From positions 1 through 64,000 of the forward strand of contig CAKZLY010000006.1 of NCBI GenBank assembly GCA_937127445.1: a stretch of 64,000 bases of DNA, given 5' to 3'. Position 1 is the first letter of the stretch; each line of letters begins with the position of its first letter. Positions 11,967-19,883 of the stretch are shown piece by piece. Source of the stretch: Eximiradius sp. (GTDB taxonomy: Bacteria; Bacteroidota; Ignavibacteria; Kapaibacteriales; UBA2268). The position numbers and the translations under genes were made by a program. The notes under the pieces are model-generated. The model did no database searches. It saw only the letters and a list, made by a program, of their open reading frames with translations, and was not told the origin of the DNA.

Positions 11967-13217
11967 ATGCTATTACAAAAGCTTATAGCTATTTTTGGGA
12001 TGCTACTGATAATGTTCATCGTATGGATAATGAGCGAGAATAAAAAGAAATTTCCCTGGAGAATTGTAATTTGGGGAGTAGCATTACAATTTATAATAGG
12101 CTCAATTGTACTTAATTTCCCTGCGGGTGTAGCTTTTTTCAAATGGTTCGGCGACCAGGTGGCGATATTTCTTGGATACAGCAACAAGGCAGCTGAATTT
12201 CTATTTGGTAATGTAATAAATCCAGATTTTGCAACTACTTTTGGCTTTCAGTTTGCAGTAGTGGTATCAGTTACAATAATATTTTTCTCGTCATTTGTTT
12301 CTTTGCTGTACCATTTTGGAGTGATGCAAAAAATTGTGCAGGGAATGGCTTGGGTAATGATGAAAACAATGGGGACAAGCGGGATAGAATCTTTATCGGG
12401 TTCAGCAAATGTATTTATGGGACAAACCGAAGCACCGCTTTTGATTAGACACTATATTCCGACAGCAACTCGCTCTGAGATTAATTCAATAATGGTATGC
12501 GGATTTGCTACGATAGCTGGCGGAGTGATGGCTGCGTTTGTTCAGATGGGTATTTCGGCAACAATTTTGATAACAGCTTCGTTGATTTCTGTTCCTGGCG
12601 GGTTGTATCTTTCGAAAATAGCAATCCCACCACAACAAGGGACGCAAACGATGGAAGACATCAAAAAAGCAAACATTCCAAAAGCTGAAAGCTCGCTTGT
12701 AGCGATAACAAATGGTGCATCTGATGGTATGAAGTTGGCACTCAACATAATGGCTATGCTCATAGCTTTTATTGCATTGATAGCAGTTATTGATGCTTTT
12801 ATGGGATTTGTAAGTGTTCAGCTTACCCATATAGGAATATCTTGGTTTCCAAGTAGTTTGCGTGAGCTTTTAGGAATAGTTTTTCAGCCATTTGCTTATT
12901 TGGTAGGAATACCAGCAGAAGAAGCAAAAGTGTTCGGAAGTTTAGTAGGAACAAAGGTTAGTATAAATGAGTTCATTGCCTATTCTGACTTATCTGTGCT
13001 GATTCGGAATGGTACAATTAGCGAACGAACAGCAAAGTTGGCTGCTTTTGCATTGTGTGGTTTTGCAAATTTCAGTTCAATTGCAATACAAATAGGCGGG
13101 ATTGGCAGTATGGCTCCCGAACGTAGAAACGAGATAGCTCAGCTTGGGTTACGAGCTATGATAATTGGAGCACTAACAAATATTATGACAACAATAATCG
13201 CAAGTATATTAATTTAG
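11967..13217 (+). CDS. nupC: Concentrative nucleoside transporter (NupC/CNT family)
   Basis: This 416-residue polytopic inner-membrane protein of the CNT family imports nucleosides with Na+ or H+. The family signatures are present: GQTEAPLLIRHYIP in the middle, followed by the MVCGFATIAGGVMAAFVQMG helix, and a C-terminal ALCGFANFSSIAIQIGGIGS. N-terminal hydrophobic helices cover about residues 1-115. Length is normal for bacterial NupC. It sits 9 bases after glmS and is probably co-transcribed with it. Its stop codon abuts the stop of the convergent lipoprotein gene with no spacer. Substrate range cannot be read from the sequence. Confidence 0.92.
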   Translation: MLLQKLIAIFGMLLIMFIVWIMSENKKKFPWRIVIWGVALQFIIGSIVLNFPAGVAFFKWFGDQVAIFLGYSNKAAEFLFGNVINPDFATTFGFQFAVVVSVTIIFFSSFVSLLYHFGVMQKIVQGMAWVMMKTMGTSGIESLSGSANVFMGQTEAPLLIRHYIPTATRSEINSIMVCGFATIAGGVMAAFVQMGISATILITASLISVPGGLYLSKIAIPPQQGTQTMEDIKKANIPKAESSLVAITNGASDGMKLALNIMAMLIAFIALIAVIDAFMGFVSVQLTHIGISWFPSSLRELLGIVFQPFAYLVGIPAEEAKVFGSLVGTKVSINEFIAYSDLSVLIRNGTISERTAKLAAFALCGFANFSSIAIQIGGIGSMAPERRNEIAQLGLRAMIIGALTNIMTTIIASILI

Positions 13218-13778
13218 CTACTTCTTGATAGCATCACAATCGGCAAGTTTTAAATATTTTGATTGTGGGTATTCGCGTCGAAGCTGACTAAACAAACGTT
13301 CAGCTTCTTTTTTTTTGTTTTCAATACAGTAAACTTGTCCAAGACGCACGAGCGCTTTTTCTTTTATATCGTCAAATAACTCATCTGATGAAAGAACGTC
13401 TATCAAAAGTTTTTTCGCTGGTTCGAACATATTTTTAGCGATGTAGCATTCAGAAGAATAGTAAAGAAGTATCTGGTAGTCTTTTGCTTTTTTGTTGGTA
13501 TTGGTAAGAAGTCGAGCAAAAATTTCGCATGCTTCATTGAATTTGCCGTCGTGGTAAAGGTCAATTGCTTGTTTTAGATCATCGTTCATTGCTTGAACGC
13601 TTTTGGTTATTTCCTTTGGTGGTATATAGTTGATGTCAATAAAAGTTGTATCGGAGAAGCGACTTTTGGTTTGGCTTACAACTGACTTACTTTTTGCAGT
13701 GGACTGATTGCGAGCACCAACTGGAGTGCAAGCAGCAAGAATTATTATTGATAGCAAGAAAAAAGTAATATTTTTCAA
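13218..13778 (-). CDS. Small TPR-like lipoprotein
   Basis: I chose the TTG at 13778 as start because it follows GAAGGAGTTACTC and gives a clean lipoprotein signal (MKNITFFLLSIIILAAC, lipid-anchored Cys17). A longer reading to 13847 would put 23 odd residues before the signal. The mature 170-residue part has helical TPR-like pairs from about residue 70 (LYHDGKFNEACEIFARLL, LIDVLSSDELFDDIKEKAL, EAERLFSQLRREYPQSKYLK), like tol-pal/YbgF-type or BamD-like scaffolds. It is probably anchored to the outer membrane facing the periplasm. No specific partner can be named. It shares its 3' boundary with nupC. Confidence 0.75.
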   Translation of the reverse strand: MKNITFFLLSIIILAACTPVGARNQSTAKSKSVVSQTKSRFSDTTFIDINYIPPKEITKSVQAMNDDLKQAIDLYHDGKFNEACEIFARLLTNTNKKAKDYQILLYYSSECYIAKNMFEPAKKLLIDVLSSDELFDDIKEKALVRLGQVYCIENKKKEAERLFSQLRREYPQSKYLKLADCDAIKK

Positions 13779-13946
13779 AGAGTAACTCCTTCTTTGAAAG
13801 AAAAATAATTTTAAATATAGTAAATATATCGAATTAAGCAAAAACAATATTGTAGAGTATTAAATTAATAATTCAAAAACATACAAAATTGTATTTTTGA
13901 AGCGTGGGAAAAAATCTTAATTTGCAAAATAATTTTAAAACATACT

Positions 13947-14789
13947 ATGCAAAAAGATATTTTCGACAAAATCATTGTGTTTTTTGAAGGAATTCGCCAG
14001 CAAACAGGCGAATATCTGTATTTTGAAGAAATGCCACAGCAATCCGAAGGTATTGCTGTGTTGCCCACTCCAAAAACAGAGAGCCAGACAAGCAAGAAGA
14101 TACAAGGAGAGGCAATTCATATAGAGGGAAGAAAAATTGAGAAAGTCAAGCAGACACAGACTGTTATTTCTGCACCGACCTTACTGGACGAAAAAGTTGC
14201 ACCTGACTGGCAAAATGCTAAATCATTAGATGAGTTACTAAATAAAATCAAAGACTGCCAGAAATGCCCGCTTGGAATGATACGCACTAAGTTTGTTTTT
14301 GGCGAAGGCAATCCAAATGCAGATATTATGGTCATCGGCGAAGCTCCTGGTGCAGACGAGGACATACAAGGGCGACCATTTGTCGGAAGAGCTGGGCAGC
14401 TGCTGACAAAGATATTAGAATCGGTTGGTTTCAAAAGAGAGGATGTTTTCATTGGCAACATTAATAAATGTCGTCCCCCTGGAAATCGTGTCCCAGCAAA
14501 AAACGAAGTAGACGCGTGCGAGCCATTTCTTTTGAAGCAAATCGAGCTTATTAAGCCAAAGTTTATATTGGCACTTGGGCTAACAGCTGCAAACACGCTT
14601 CTGAAATCGAATTACAAAATGGGTGATATAAGAGGAAAGCTTTTTAATTATAATGGTATTCAGACACTGGTTACATATCATCCGGCAGCATTATTACGCA
14701 ATCCTAATTGGAAGAAGCCAGTTTGGGAGGATATGAAATTATTAAGAAAATTGTATGATGAATACATAGAAAAATCTAAAAAGGAGTAA
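13947..14789 (+). CDS. Uracil-DNA glycosylase, family 4 (Fe-S)
   Basis: The enzyme removes uracil from DNA. The catalytic core spans residues 95-275: a Cys pair at 104/107 (DCQKCPLG) for the 4Fe-4S cluster, motif [10 protein letters not shown] (131-139), the [12 protein letters not shown] segment, [11 protein letters not shown] and motif [12 protein letters not shown]. The last two cluster ligands are in NINKCRPPG and DACEPF. The 280-residue length exceeds the usual 190-220 because of an N-terminal segment of about 90 charged, low-complexity residues. That segment may be a flexible tail or part of a polymerase-associated form; this is undecided. No strong ribosome site is visible. ddl starts 1 base after the stop, so the two are likely co-transcribed. 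Confidence 0.93.
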   Translation: MQKDIFDKIIVFFEGIRQQTGEYLYFEEMPQQSEGIAVLPTPKTESQTSKKIQGEAIHIEGRKIEKVKQTQTVISAPTLLDEKVAPDWQNAKSLDELLNKIKDCQKCPLGMIRTKFVFGEGNPNADIMVIGEAPGADEDIQGRPFVGRAGQLLTKILESVGFKREDVFIGNINKCRPPGNRVPAKNEVDACEPFLLKQIELIKPKFILALGLTAANTLLKSNYKMGDIRGKLFNYNGIQTLVTYHPAALLRNPNWKKPVWEDMKLLRKLYDEYIEKSKKE

Positions 14790-14790
14790 A

Positions 14791-15810
14791 ATGAGAGTTG
14801 CAGTATTGTTTGGTGGAATTTCTACCGAAAGGAATGTATCAATAAGCGGTGGGCGAGCTGTTGTAGAAGCATTGCGTAGCCTTGGATATGATGTTGTCCC
14901 CGTAGACCCTGCTTTTGGAAAGAACGGACAAATAAAAGCAGAAGAGCACATAAACAACATTAATCATTTTAATACTTTGGAGGAGCTCAGTCAGTTTTCC
15001 CCAAAGTCAATTATCGAGTGCATTAATTCGGAAATATTCGATAATATTGATTGTGCATTTATTGTGCTGCACGGGAAATATGGCGAAGATGGCATAATTC
15101 AGTCATTGCTTGAATTGCGAGGTATTCCATATACGGGCAGTGGAGTGAAAGCGAATGCAATTTCGATTGACAAAGCTACAACAAAAAATTTAATGCTTGT
15201 TGCAGGAATTCCTATACCGTCTGGCACTTTGGTAAGTCCCGAAACGGCAAATGAATTCGAAGTAATAAAAGAAATCAGAAACGAATTTGGGAACGAACTT
15301 GTTATTAAGCCGAATGATCAAGGATCAACAATTGGGCTAACAATTGTGCGAGATGGAAATTTAGATGAGATTTCGTATGGAATTGCTGAAGCAGGGAAAT
15401 ACTGCCGAGATGTGCTTATTGAACAATATATTGATGGACGTGAAATAACCGTTGGAATTGTTGGGGACGAAGCGTTGCCAGTGATTGAAATAGTCCCGGA
15501 AAGCGGATTTTATGATTATGAACATAAATATACAAAAGGCAAAACGCAATATATTTGTCCAGCAGAAATTGATGAAGACGTAGCTGAATTTGCAAAAGGA
15601 TTGGCAATTACAGCACATAATGTGATAGGGTGCAGAGGATTTAGTCGTGTTGATTTCCGATTGACAGATGATGGGCAGCCTTTTTTCTTGGAAATAAATA
15701 CCGTACCAGGATTTACATCAACTTCATTGGTCCCGAAGGCAGCAAAGCAGCTTGGGATAGAATTCCCAGAGCTTTGCGATAGAATAATAAAGCTTGCATT
15801 GGAGAGATAA
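14791..15810 (+). CDS. ddl: D-alanine--D-alanine ligase
   Basis: Ddl joins two D-alanines with ATP for the peptidoglycan stem peptide. The 339-residue ATP-grasp protein shows VLFGGISTERNVSISGG at the N-terminus, the HGKYGEDGIIQ motif, YTGSGVKANAISIDK, ELVIKPNDQGSTIGL (ATP lysine) and the metal-binding FFLEINTVPGFT near the C-terminus. Its ribosome site (AAGGAG) overlaps the end of the uracil-DNA glycosylase gene. Alanine racemase, which supplies D-alanine, is encoded elsewhere in the window at 38039-39145. A hairpin terminator follows. Confidence 0.97.
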   Translation: MRVAVLFGGISTERNVSISGGRAVVEALRSLGYDVVPVDPAFGKNGQIKAEEHINNINHFNTLEELSQFSPKSIIECINSEIFDNIDCAFIVLHGKYGEDGIIQSLLELRGIPYTGSGVKANAISIDKATTKNLMLVAGIPIPSGTLVSPETANEFEVIKEIRNEFGNELVIKPNDQGSTIGLTIVRDGNLDEISYGIAEAGKYCRDVLIEQYIDGREITVGIVGDEALPVIEIVPESGFYDYEHKYTKGKTQYICPAEIDEDVAEFAKGLAITAHNVIGCRGFSRVDFRLTDDGQPFFLEINTVPGFTSTSLVPKAAKQLGIEFPELCDRIIKLALER

Positions 15811-15839
15811 ACAGATAATTTACATTAGAAAAAATATGG

Positions 15840-15876
15840 AGTAGTCTAAACTTAAACGTTCAGACTACTTTTTTTC
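15840..15876 (+). terminator. Rho-independent terminator after ddl
   Basis: The stem AGTAGTCT / AGACTACT (15840-15847 and 15862-15869) has an additional inner AAC/GTT pairing and is followed by seven T. It overlaps the 3' end of hutI on the other strand, so the two genes share this terminal region. Confidence 0.8.
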
Positions 15877-17110
15877 CTTTTACAAAGACATTTTGAATAT
15901 GATTAATTCCAAAATGATAGAATAAATCGGTGTATGAAGAAACGTCTGCAATGAGCAAGTCGGCTTGCTTACCAATTTCTAAACTTCCGACTTGCAAGCT
16001 AAGGCAAAGTGCAGCAGCAGCATTTAAAGTAGCCGCGGTGAGAGCTTCTTCGGCAGTCATTTTCATATTTATAACTGCAAGAGATAAAATCATTTGCATA
16101 TTTTCGGTGAAACAGGACCCCGGATTGCAATCAGTTGCGAGAGCGACAATTGCACCGCTTTCGATTAATTTTCTTGCAGGAGCATACGGCAAACGTGTAA
16201 AATATGCTGTTCCTGGCAATAAAGTTGCAACAGTTCCAGCATTTTTCAAAGCAGAGATACCACTATCGGAAACAAAGAGCAAATGGTCGGCAGAGATTGC
16301 CCCAACTTCGGCAGCAAGTTCAGCAGCGGCAACGTTTGCGAGTTCGTCGGCGTGTGCTTTGATTTTCAGACCTAATTCTTTTGCACGTTTGAAAATTTTT
16401 CGTCCTTGTTCGATGGTATAGTAGCCTTCATCAACAAATGCATCGCAAAACGAAGCAAGCTGCTTTTCCGCCACTATAGGAAGCATTTCATTACAAATTA
16501 AATCCACATAAGCATCGCGATTGTTTGCATATTCGGGTGGGAAATCGTGAGCACCAAGAAATGTAGAAACAACGTTTTGATGAGCAATTTTTTTCAAAAC
16601 AGCAATTGCTTCGAGCTGACGAATTTCGGGATCAAGCGAAAGCCCATAGCCACTTTTGATTTCAACAGTAGTTGTGCCATATCGTAGAGCAGAATTTGCA
16701 AGATTCAACCCATTTTCAATAAGTTCGTTTAAACTAGCTTCGCGAGTTGCTTTCATTGTGGTTAAAATTCCACCACCTTCTTGGGCAATTTGCTGATAAG
16801 TAACTCCTCGAAGTCGTCGTGCAAATTCAAACGAGCGGTTTCCTGCAAAAACAAAGTGGGTATGTGAGTCAACAAATCCCGGTAGAACAGTTTTCCCTAA
16901 AGCATCGATTGTTTCGTTTATCTGAATATGATTATTGTAAATAAAACGTAAAGCATCATCAGTTTTGCCAACGAATAGGATTTTCTCATCGAAAATAATT
17001 GCACCACTTTGAATTTCACCAATATTGTTCATTTCTTCGCCGCGTTTGTAAGGTTTTCCATCGGCGTTGATTGTTACAAGCGATGAGATATTTTTTATTA
17101 AAGTAGCCAT
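15860..17110 (-). CDS. hutI: Imidazolonepropionase
   Basis: HutI hydrolyses 4-imidazolone-5-propionate to N-formimino-glutamate, the third step of histidine breakdown. This 416-residue amidohydrolase has the metal-binding HTHFVFAG motif (His83, His85), RLRGVTYQQIAQEGGGI, TTTVEIKSGYGL, a middle KAHADELANV (metal His), SADHLLFVSD and the late ATDCNPGS (metal Asp). Length and motifs are normal. hutH, hutU and formiminoglutamase genes are not in the window, so the rest of the pathway must be elsewhere or absent. dnaB lies 19 bases upstream on the same strand, so hutI may be transcribed from the dnaB promoter. Confidence 0.95.
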   Translation of the reverse strand: MATLIKNISSLVTINADGKPYKRGEEMNNIGEIQSGAIIFDEKILFVGKTDDALRFIYNNHIQINETIDALGKTVLPGFVDSHTHFVFAGNRSFEFARRLRGVTYQQIAQEGGGILTTMKATREASLNELIENGLNLANSALRYGTTTVEIKSGYGLSLDPEIRQLEAIAVLKKIAHQNVVSTFLGAHDFPPEYANNRDAYVDLICNEMLPIVAEKQLASFCDAFVDEGYYTIEQGRKIFKRAKELGLKIKAHADELANVAAAELAAEVGAISADHLLFVSDSGISALKNAGTVATLLPGTAYFTRLPYAPARKLIESGAIVALATDCNPGSCFTENMQMILSLAVINMKMTAEEALTAATLNAAAALCLSLQVGSLEIGKQADLLIADVSSYTDLFYHFGINHIQNVFVKGKKVV

Positions 17111-17129
17111 CTATAGTTCCTTACAAAAA

Positions 17130-18560
17130 TTAAAAATCAGAAACATCAATATTACTTTGATATGGAGGTTCTTCATATTGATAAGCAAGATTGCCGAATT
17201 GAGCAAAATCTTTAACAAAAGCAAGGCGCTTGATTCCGGTTGGACCATTACGTTGTTTGCCGATAATTATCTCGGCAGTATTTTCTGTTGGCGAACCATC
17301 TTCATATTTCATTATTTTATATACTTCGGGGCGGTTAATGAACATTACGACGTCGGCATCTTGTTCGATTGAACCGGACTCACGAAGATCGCTTAGCATA
17401 GGACGCTTATCGGCACGATTTTCCACTAAACGATTGAGCTGCGCAAGAGCAATAATTGGAATATCGAGTTCCTTTGCCAAATTTTTCAAAGATTGAGAAA
17501 TAATTGAAATTTCACGCTCTCTGCTTTCAGCTTTTGGAGGATGAATAAGTTGCAAATAGTCGACAACGAGCAGTTTAATATTATGTTCATATTTCAAGCG
17601 TCTGGCTTTTGCACGAAGTTCCATTATAGGCAGTCCGGCAGTGTCATCAATAAAGAGTGGAGCATCGGCAAGTTTTCCCAGAGCACTGATAATTTTTGTA
17701 TTTTCTTCGGAGGAAATTCTGCCCGTACGAAGCTTTTGCTGGTTTATTTTAGCTTCTGCGGAAATCAACCTGAGAACGAGCTGTATAGCAGTCATTTCGA
17801 GCGAAAAGAAAGCAACAGGTAATTTCTCATCGACAACAATATTGCGAACCATTGATAGAGCAAAAGCCGTTTTACCCATAGACGGACGAGCAGCAATGAT
17901 AATTAAGTCTGAGTTTTGCAAACCACCAAGCATTTGGTCAAGTTCGATGAATCCGGTAGGCAGTCCGCTAAGTCCATCGCTTGAGCGCTGGGAAATGCGA
18001 ACAATCATCTCGTATGCTTGATGAGCAAGAGTTTTCATAGAAGAATAATTTTTGTGAAGGAGTTTTTCGGCAATCGAAAATATTTGGGCTTCAGCGGAAT
18101 CAATTTCTTCGAGTGCGTCGGTTGCTTCGCTATAAGCATTTTTCAGAATATTGCCGGCAACTTCGATTAATCGTCTTTTAAGATATTTTTCTTGAACAAT
18201 ACGAGTATGGTTATCAATAAGCGCTGCTGTTGGAGTAAGCGAGCTAATTTCGGAAAGATACTGAACGCCGCCAACTTCGTCGAGTACACCACGGCTTTTA
18301 AGGTGCTCTTTTAGCGAAATCAAGTCGCCGTTTAGACCCTTTTCGTTTAAATTAATTAATGCTTCGTAGATAATTTTGTGGCGTGGGTCGTAGAAAGAAT
18401 TAGGTTCAAGCAAAGATTGAGCACGAGAAATAGCTTCGCGGCTTAGCATCATTGCACCTAAAACAGCAATTTCAGCTTCACGAGAATGTGGCGGAATATT
18501 TGCACTTATGAAATTTGGAGCTTCGTCCAATTTCTTTATGTTTTTTCTTTTTGCTTCCAT
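17130..18560 (-). CDS. dnaB: Replicative DNA helicase
   Basis: DnaB unwinds DNA at the replication fork as a hexamer. The 476-residue protein has the N-terminal collar domain (about 28-130, SREAEIAVLGAMMLS), a linker helix, and the RecA-like motor with Walker A AARPSMGKTAF near residue 230, Walker B LLVVDYLQLI, and the SDLRESGSIEQDADVVMFI region. The C-terminal half carries GKQRNGPTG. No intein is present, although DnaB often hosts one. It starts 152 bases from the divergent DUF2279 gene. Confidence 0.97.
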   Translation of the reverse strand: MEAKRKNIKKLDEAPNFISANIPPHSREAEIAVLGAMMLSREAISRAQSLLEPNSFYDPRHKIIYEALINLNEKGLNGDLISLKEHLKSRGVLDEVGGVQYLSEISSLTPTAALIDNHTRIVQEKYLKRRLIEVAGNILKNAYSEATDALEEIDSAEAQIFSIAEKLLHKNYSSMKTLAHQAYEMIVRISQRSSDGLSGLPTGFIELDQMLGGLQNSDLIIIAARPSMGKTAFALSMVRNIVVDEKLPVAFFSLEMTAIQLVLRLISAEAKINQQKLRTGRISSEENTKIISALGKLADAPLFIDDTAGLPIMELRAKARRLKYEHNIKLLVVDYLQLIHPPKAESREREISIISQSLKNLAKELDIPIIALAQLNRLVENRADKRPMLSDLRESGSIEQDADVVMFINRPEVYKIMKYEDGSPTENTAEIIIGKQRNGPTGIKRLAFVKDFAQFGNLAYQYEEPPYQSNIDVSDF

Positions 18561-18668
18561 CTTTTTTTAGTTGATTATTTTCAATAGCAAAAATATTAAT
18601 TATGAATTAATAATTGGGCTTAAAATTATAAAATAATTGTAAACATAGTTTTCCACAACTAAATATTA

Positions 18669-18701
18669 TTTGGAATTAAAGGAAAAATACTTCTAATTTT
18701 G
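18669..18701 (+). promoter_or_regulatory. Bacteroidota-type promoter for the DUF2279 gene
   Basis: TTTG (18669-18672) is followed after 21 bases by TAATTTTG (18694-18701). This is an exact match to the TTTG-N19-21-TAnnTTTG form used by the primary sigma factor of Bacteroidota. The start codon at 18713 is 11 bases downstream, so the leader would be very short. Confidence 0.6.
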
Positions 18702-18712
18702 TTCATAAGATT

Positions 18713-19783
18713 ATGAAAAAAATAACAATTTTATATTTGTTGTTGAATTGCACACTTATTTTTGCTGAAAATTGTAATTGCAATGTTTCGGAATTATTGC
18801 TTTATCCTGAGAACACAACAGACACGGTTCAGACAAGCATTCGTCAAGACTATGAAAGATGGGAGCAAAGTCAATTCACAATTGCTGGCGCGGTACGGCA
18901 TACAATAACGGGAGAATTGCCGTATAGGACGACGCATATTAAACCATTGAACTTTGGAATATTTGTTGGAGTTTTGTCAGCATTTTTATATTGGCAACAT
19001 CAATTTCAGATGGAAACAATCTGGAAGGAGCAAACTGATTTCAAAATACAGGAAGACGGCAAGTATGCAATGTATGCTGATAAAGCCGGGCATATTTACG
19101 GTTGCTATCTTACTTCATACCTAATGACAGAAGGATTTATGCAAAGTGGATTAAGTTGGGAAAGTGCAACTATCGCAGGAACTGCTTTCGGATTATCGTA
19201 TTCTACTTACATTGAAATTCTGGATGGATATGGGAAGCAGTGGGGATTTAGTCCGTCAGATCTCTATGCAGATGTAGCGGGTGCAGCATTGCATATCGGA
19301 CAATTCTATATTCCATATCTTCAAAACTTTACACCAAAATTTATGTATATTCCTGCTGATTGGCACAATGAACGGAAGCGTTATCCACACGAAATGTTTA
19401 ACGATGATTACAGTTCACATACACTGTGGCTTTCAGTTAATTTACGAAATACTTTACCTAAAAGTATTTCGCAACATATTCCAAAATGGCTGGAATTATC
19501 TTTTGGCTATGCAGTGCGGGGTCTTTGCGATACAGTGCAAGCGTCTTTAGGTAAGTGTAAGCCTTGCCGAGGCGATAAATGGGTTGATGGATTTTACTTC
19601 GGCAGTCCAAGATATATCATTGCATTAGATTACAATTTAATACACCTTTTACCAGATGGAGGGTATTTCTGGAATTGGCTTAAACAATCTTTGAACTACT
19701 TTAAATTACCATCACCTGCTATTGAATTTGGAAGGGTTACCAAATTATATTTAGTATATCCACTCCAAATTAAGATAAAATGA
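18713..19783 (+). CDS. DUF2279 (YfiM-like) exported protein
   Basis: The N-terminus MKKITILYLLLNCTLIFAENC is a signal peptide, so the protein is exported. The core matches DUF2279: ADKAGHIYGCYLTSYLMTEG (about residues 122-141), SWESATIAGTAFGLSYSTYIEILDGYGKQWGFSPSDLYADVAGA and a following hydrophobic stretch. The C-terminal half is rich in Trp, Tyr and Pro, with a CKPCRGDKW pair of cysteines. Family members are membrane-associated or periplasmic with unknown function. The gene stands alone, with its own strong promoter and about 100 bases before the next gene. Confidence 0.8.
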   Translation: MKKITILYLLLNCTLIFAENCNCNVSELLLYPENTTDTVQTSIRQDYERWEQSQFTIAGAVRHTITGELPYRTTHIKPLNFGIFVGVLSAFLYWQHQFQMETIWKEQTDFKIQEDGKYAMYADKAGHIYGCYLTSYLMTEGFMQSGLSWESATIAGTAFGLSYSTYIEILDGYGKQWGFSPSDLYADVAGAALHIGQFYIPYLQNFTPKFMYIPADWHNERKRYPHEMFNDDYSSHTLWLSVNLRNTLPKSISQHIPKWLELSFGYAVRGLCDTVQASLGKCKPCRGDKWVDGFYFGSPRYIIALDYNLIHLLPDGGYFWNWLKQSLNYFKLPSPAIEFGRVTKLYLVYPLQIKIK

Positions 19784-19883
19784 TACACTAAAAAATGAAT
19801 TATTCCTTAATTTTTTTTTAAACCTTTTTCATTTTGAAACGTCTTAGTATTGGTTTTAGTAACTTATTCAGCAGGTTTTTCTT

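Noticed and set aside
12486-12830. 114-codon minus-strand frame inside nupC
   Set aside because: It lies wholly within the conserved nupC coding region and has a low-complexity Cys/Tyr/Ser-rich product, so it is a shadow frame.
14117-14596. 159-codon minus-strand frame inside the uracil-DNA glycosylase gene
   Set aside because: It is antisense to conserved catalytic motifs and has no ribosome site.
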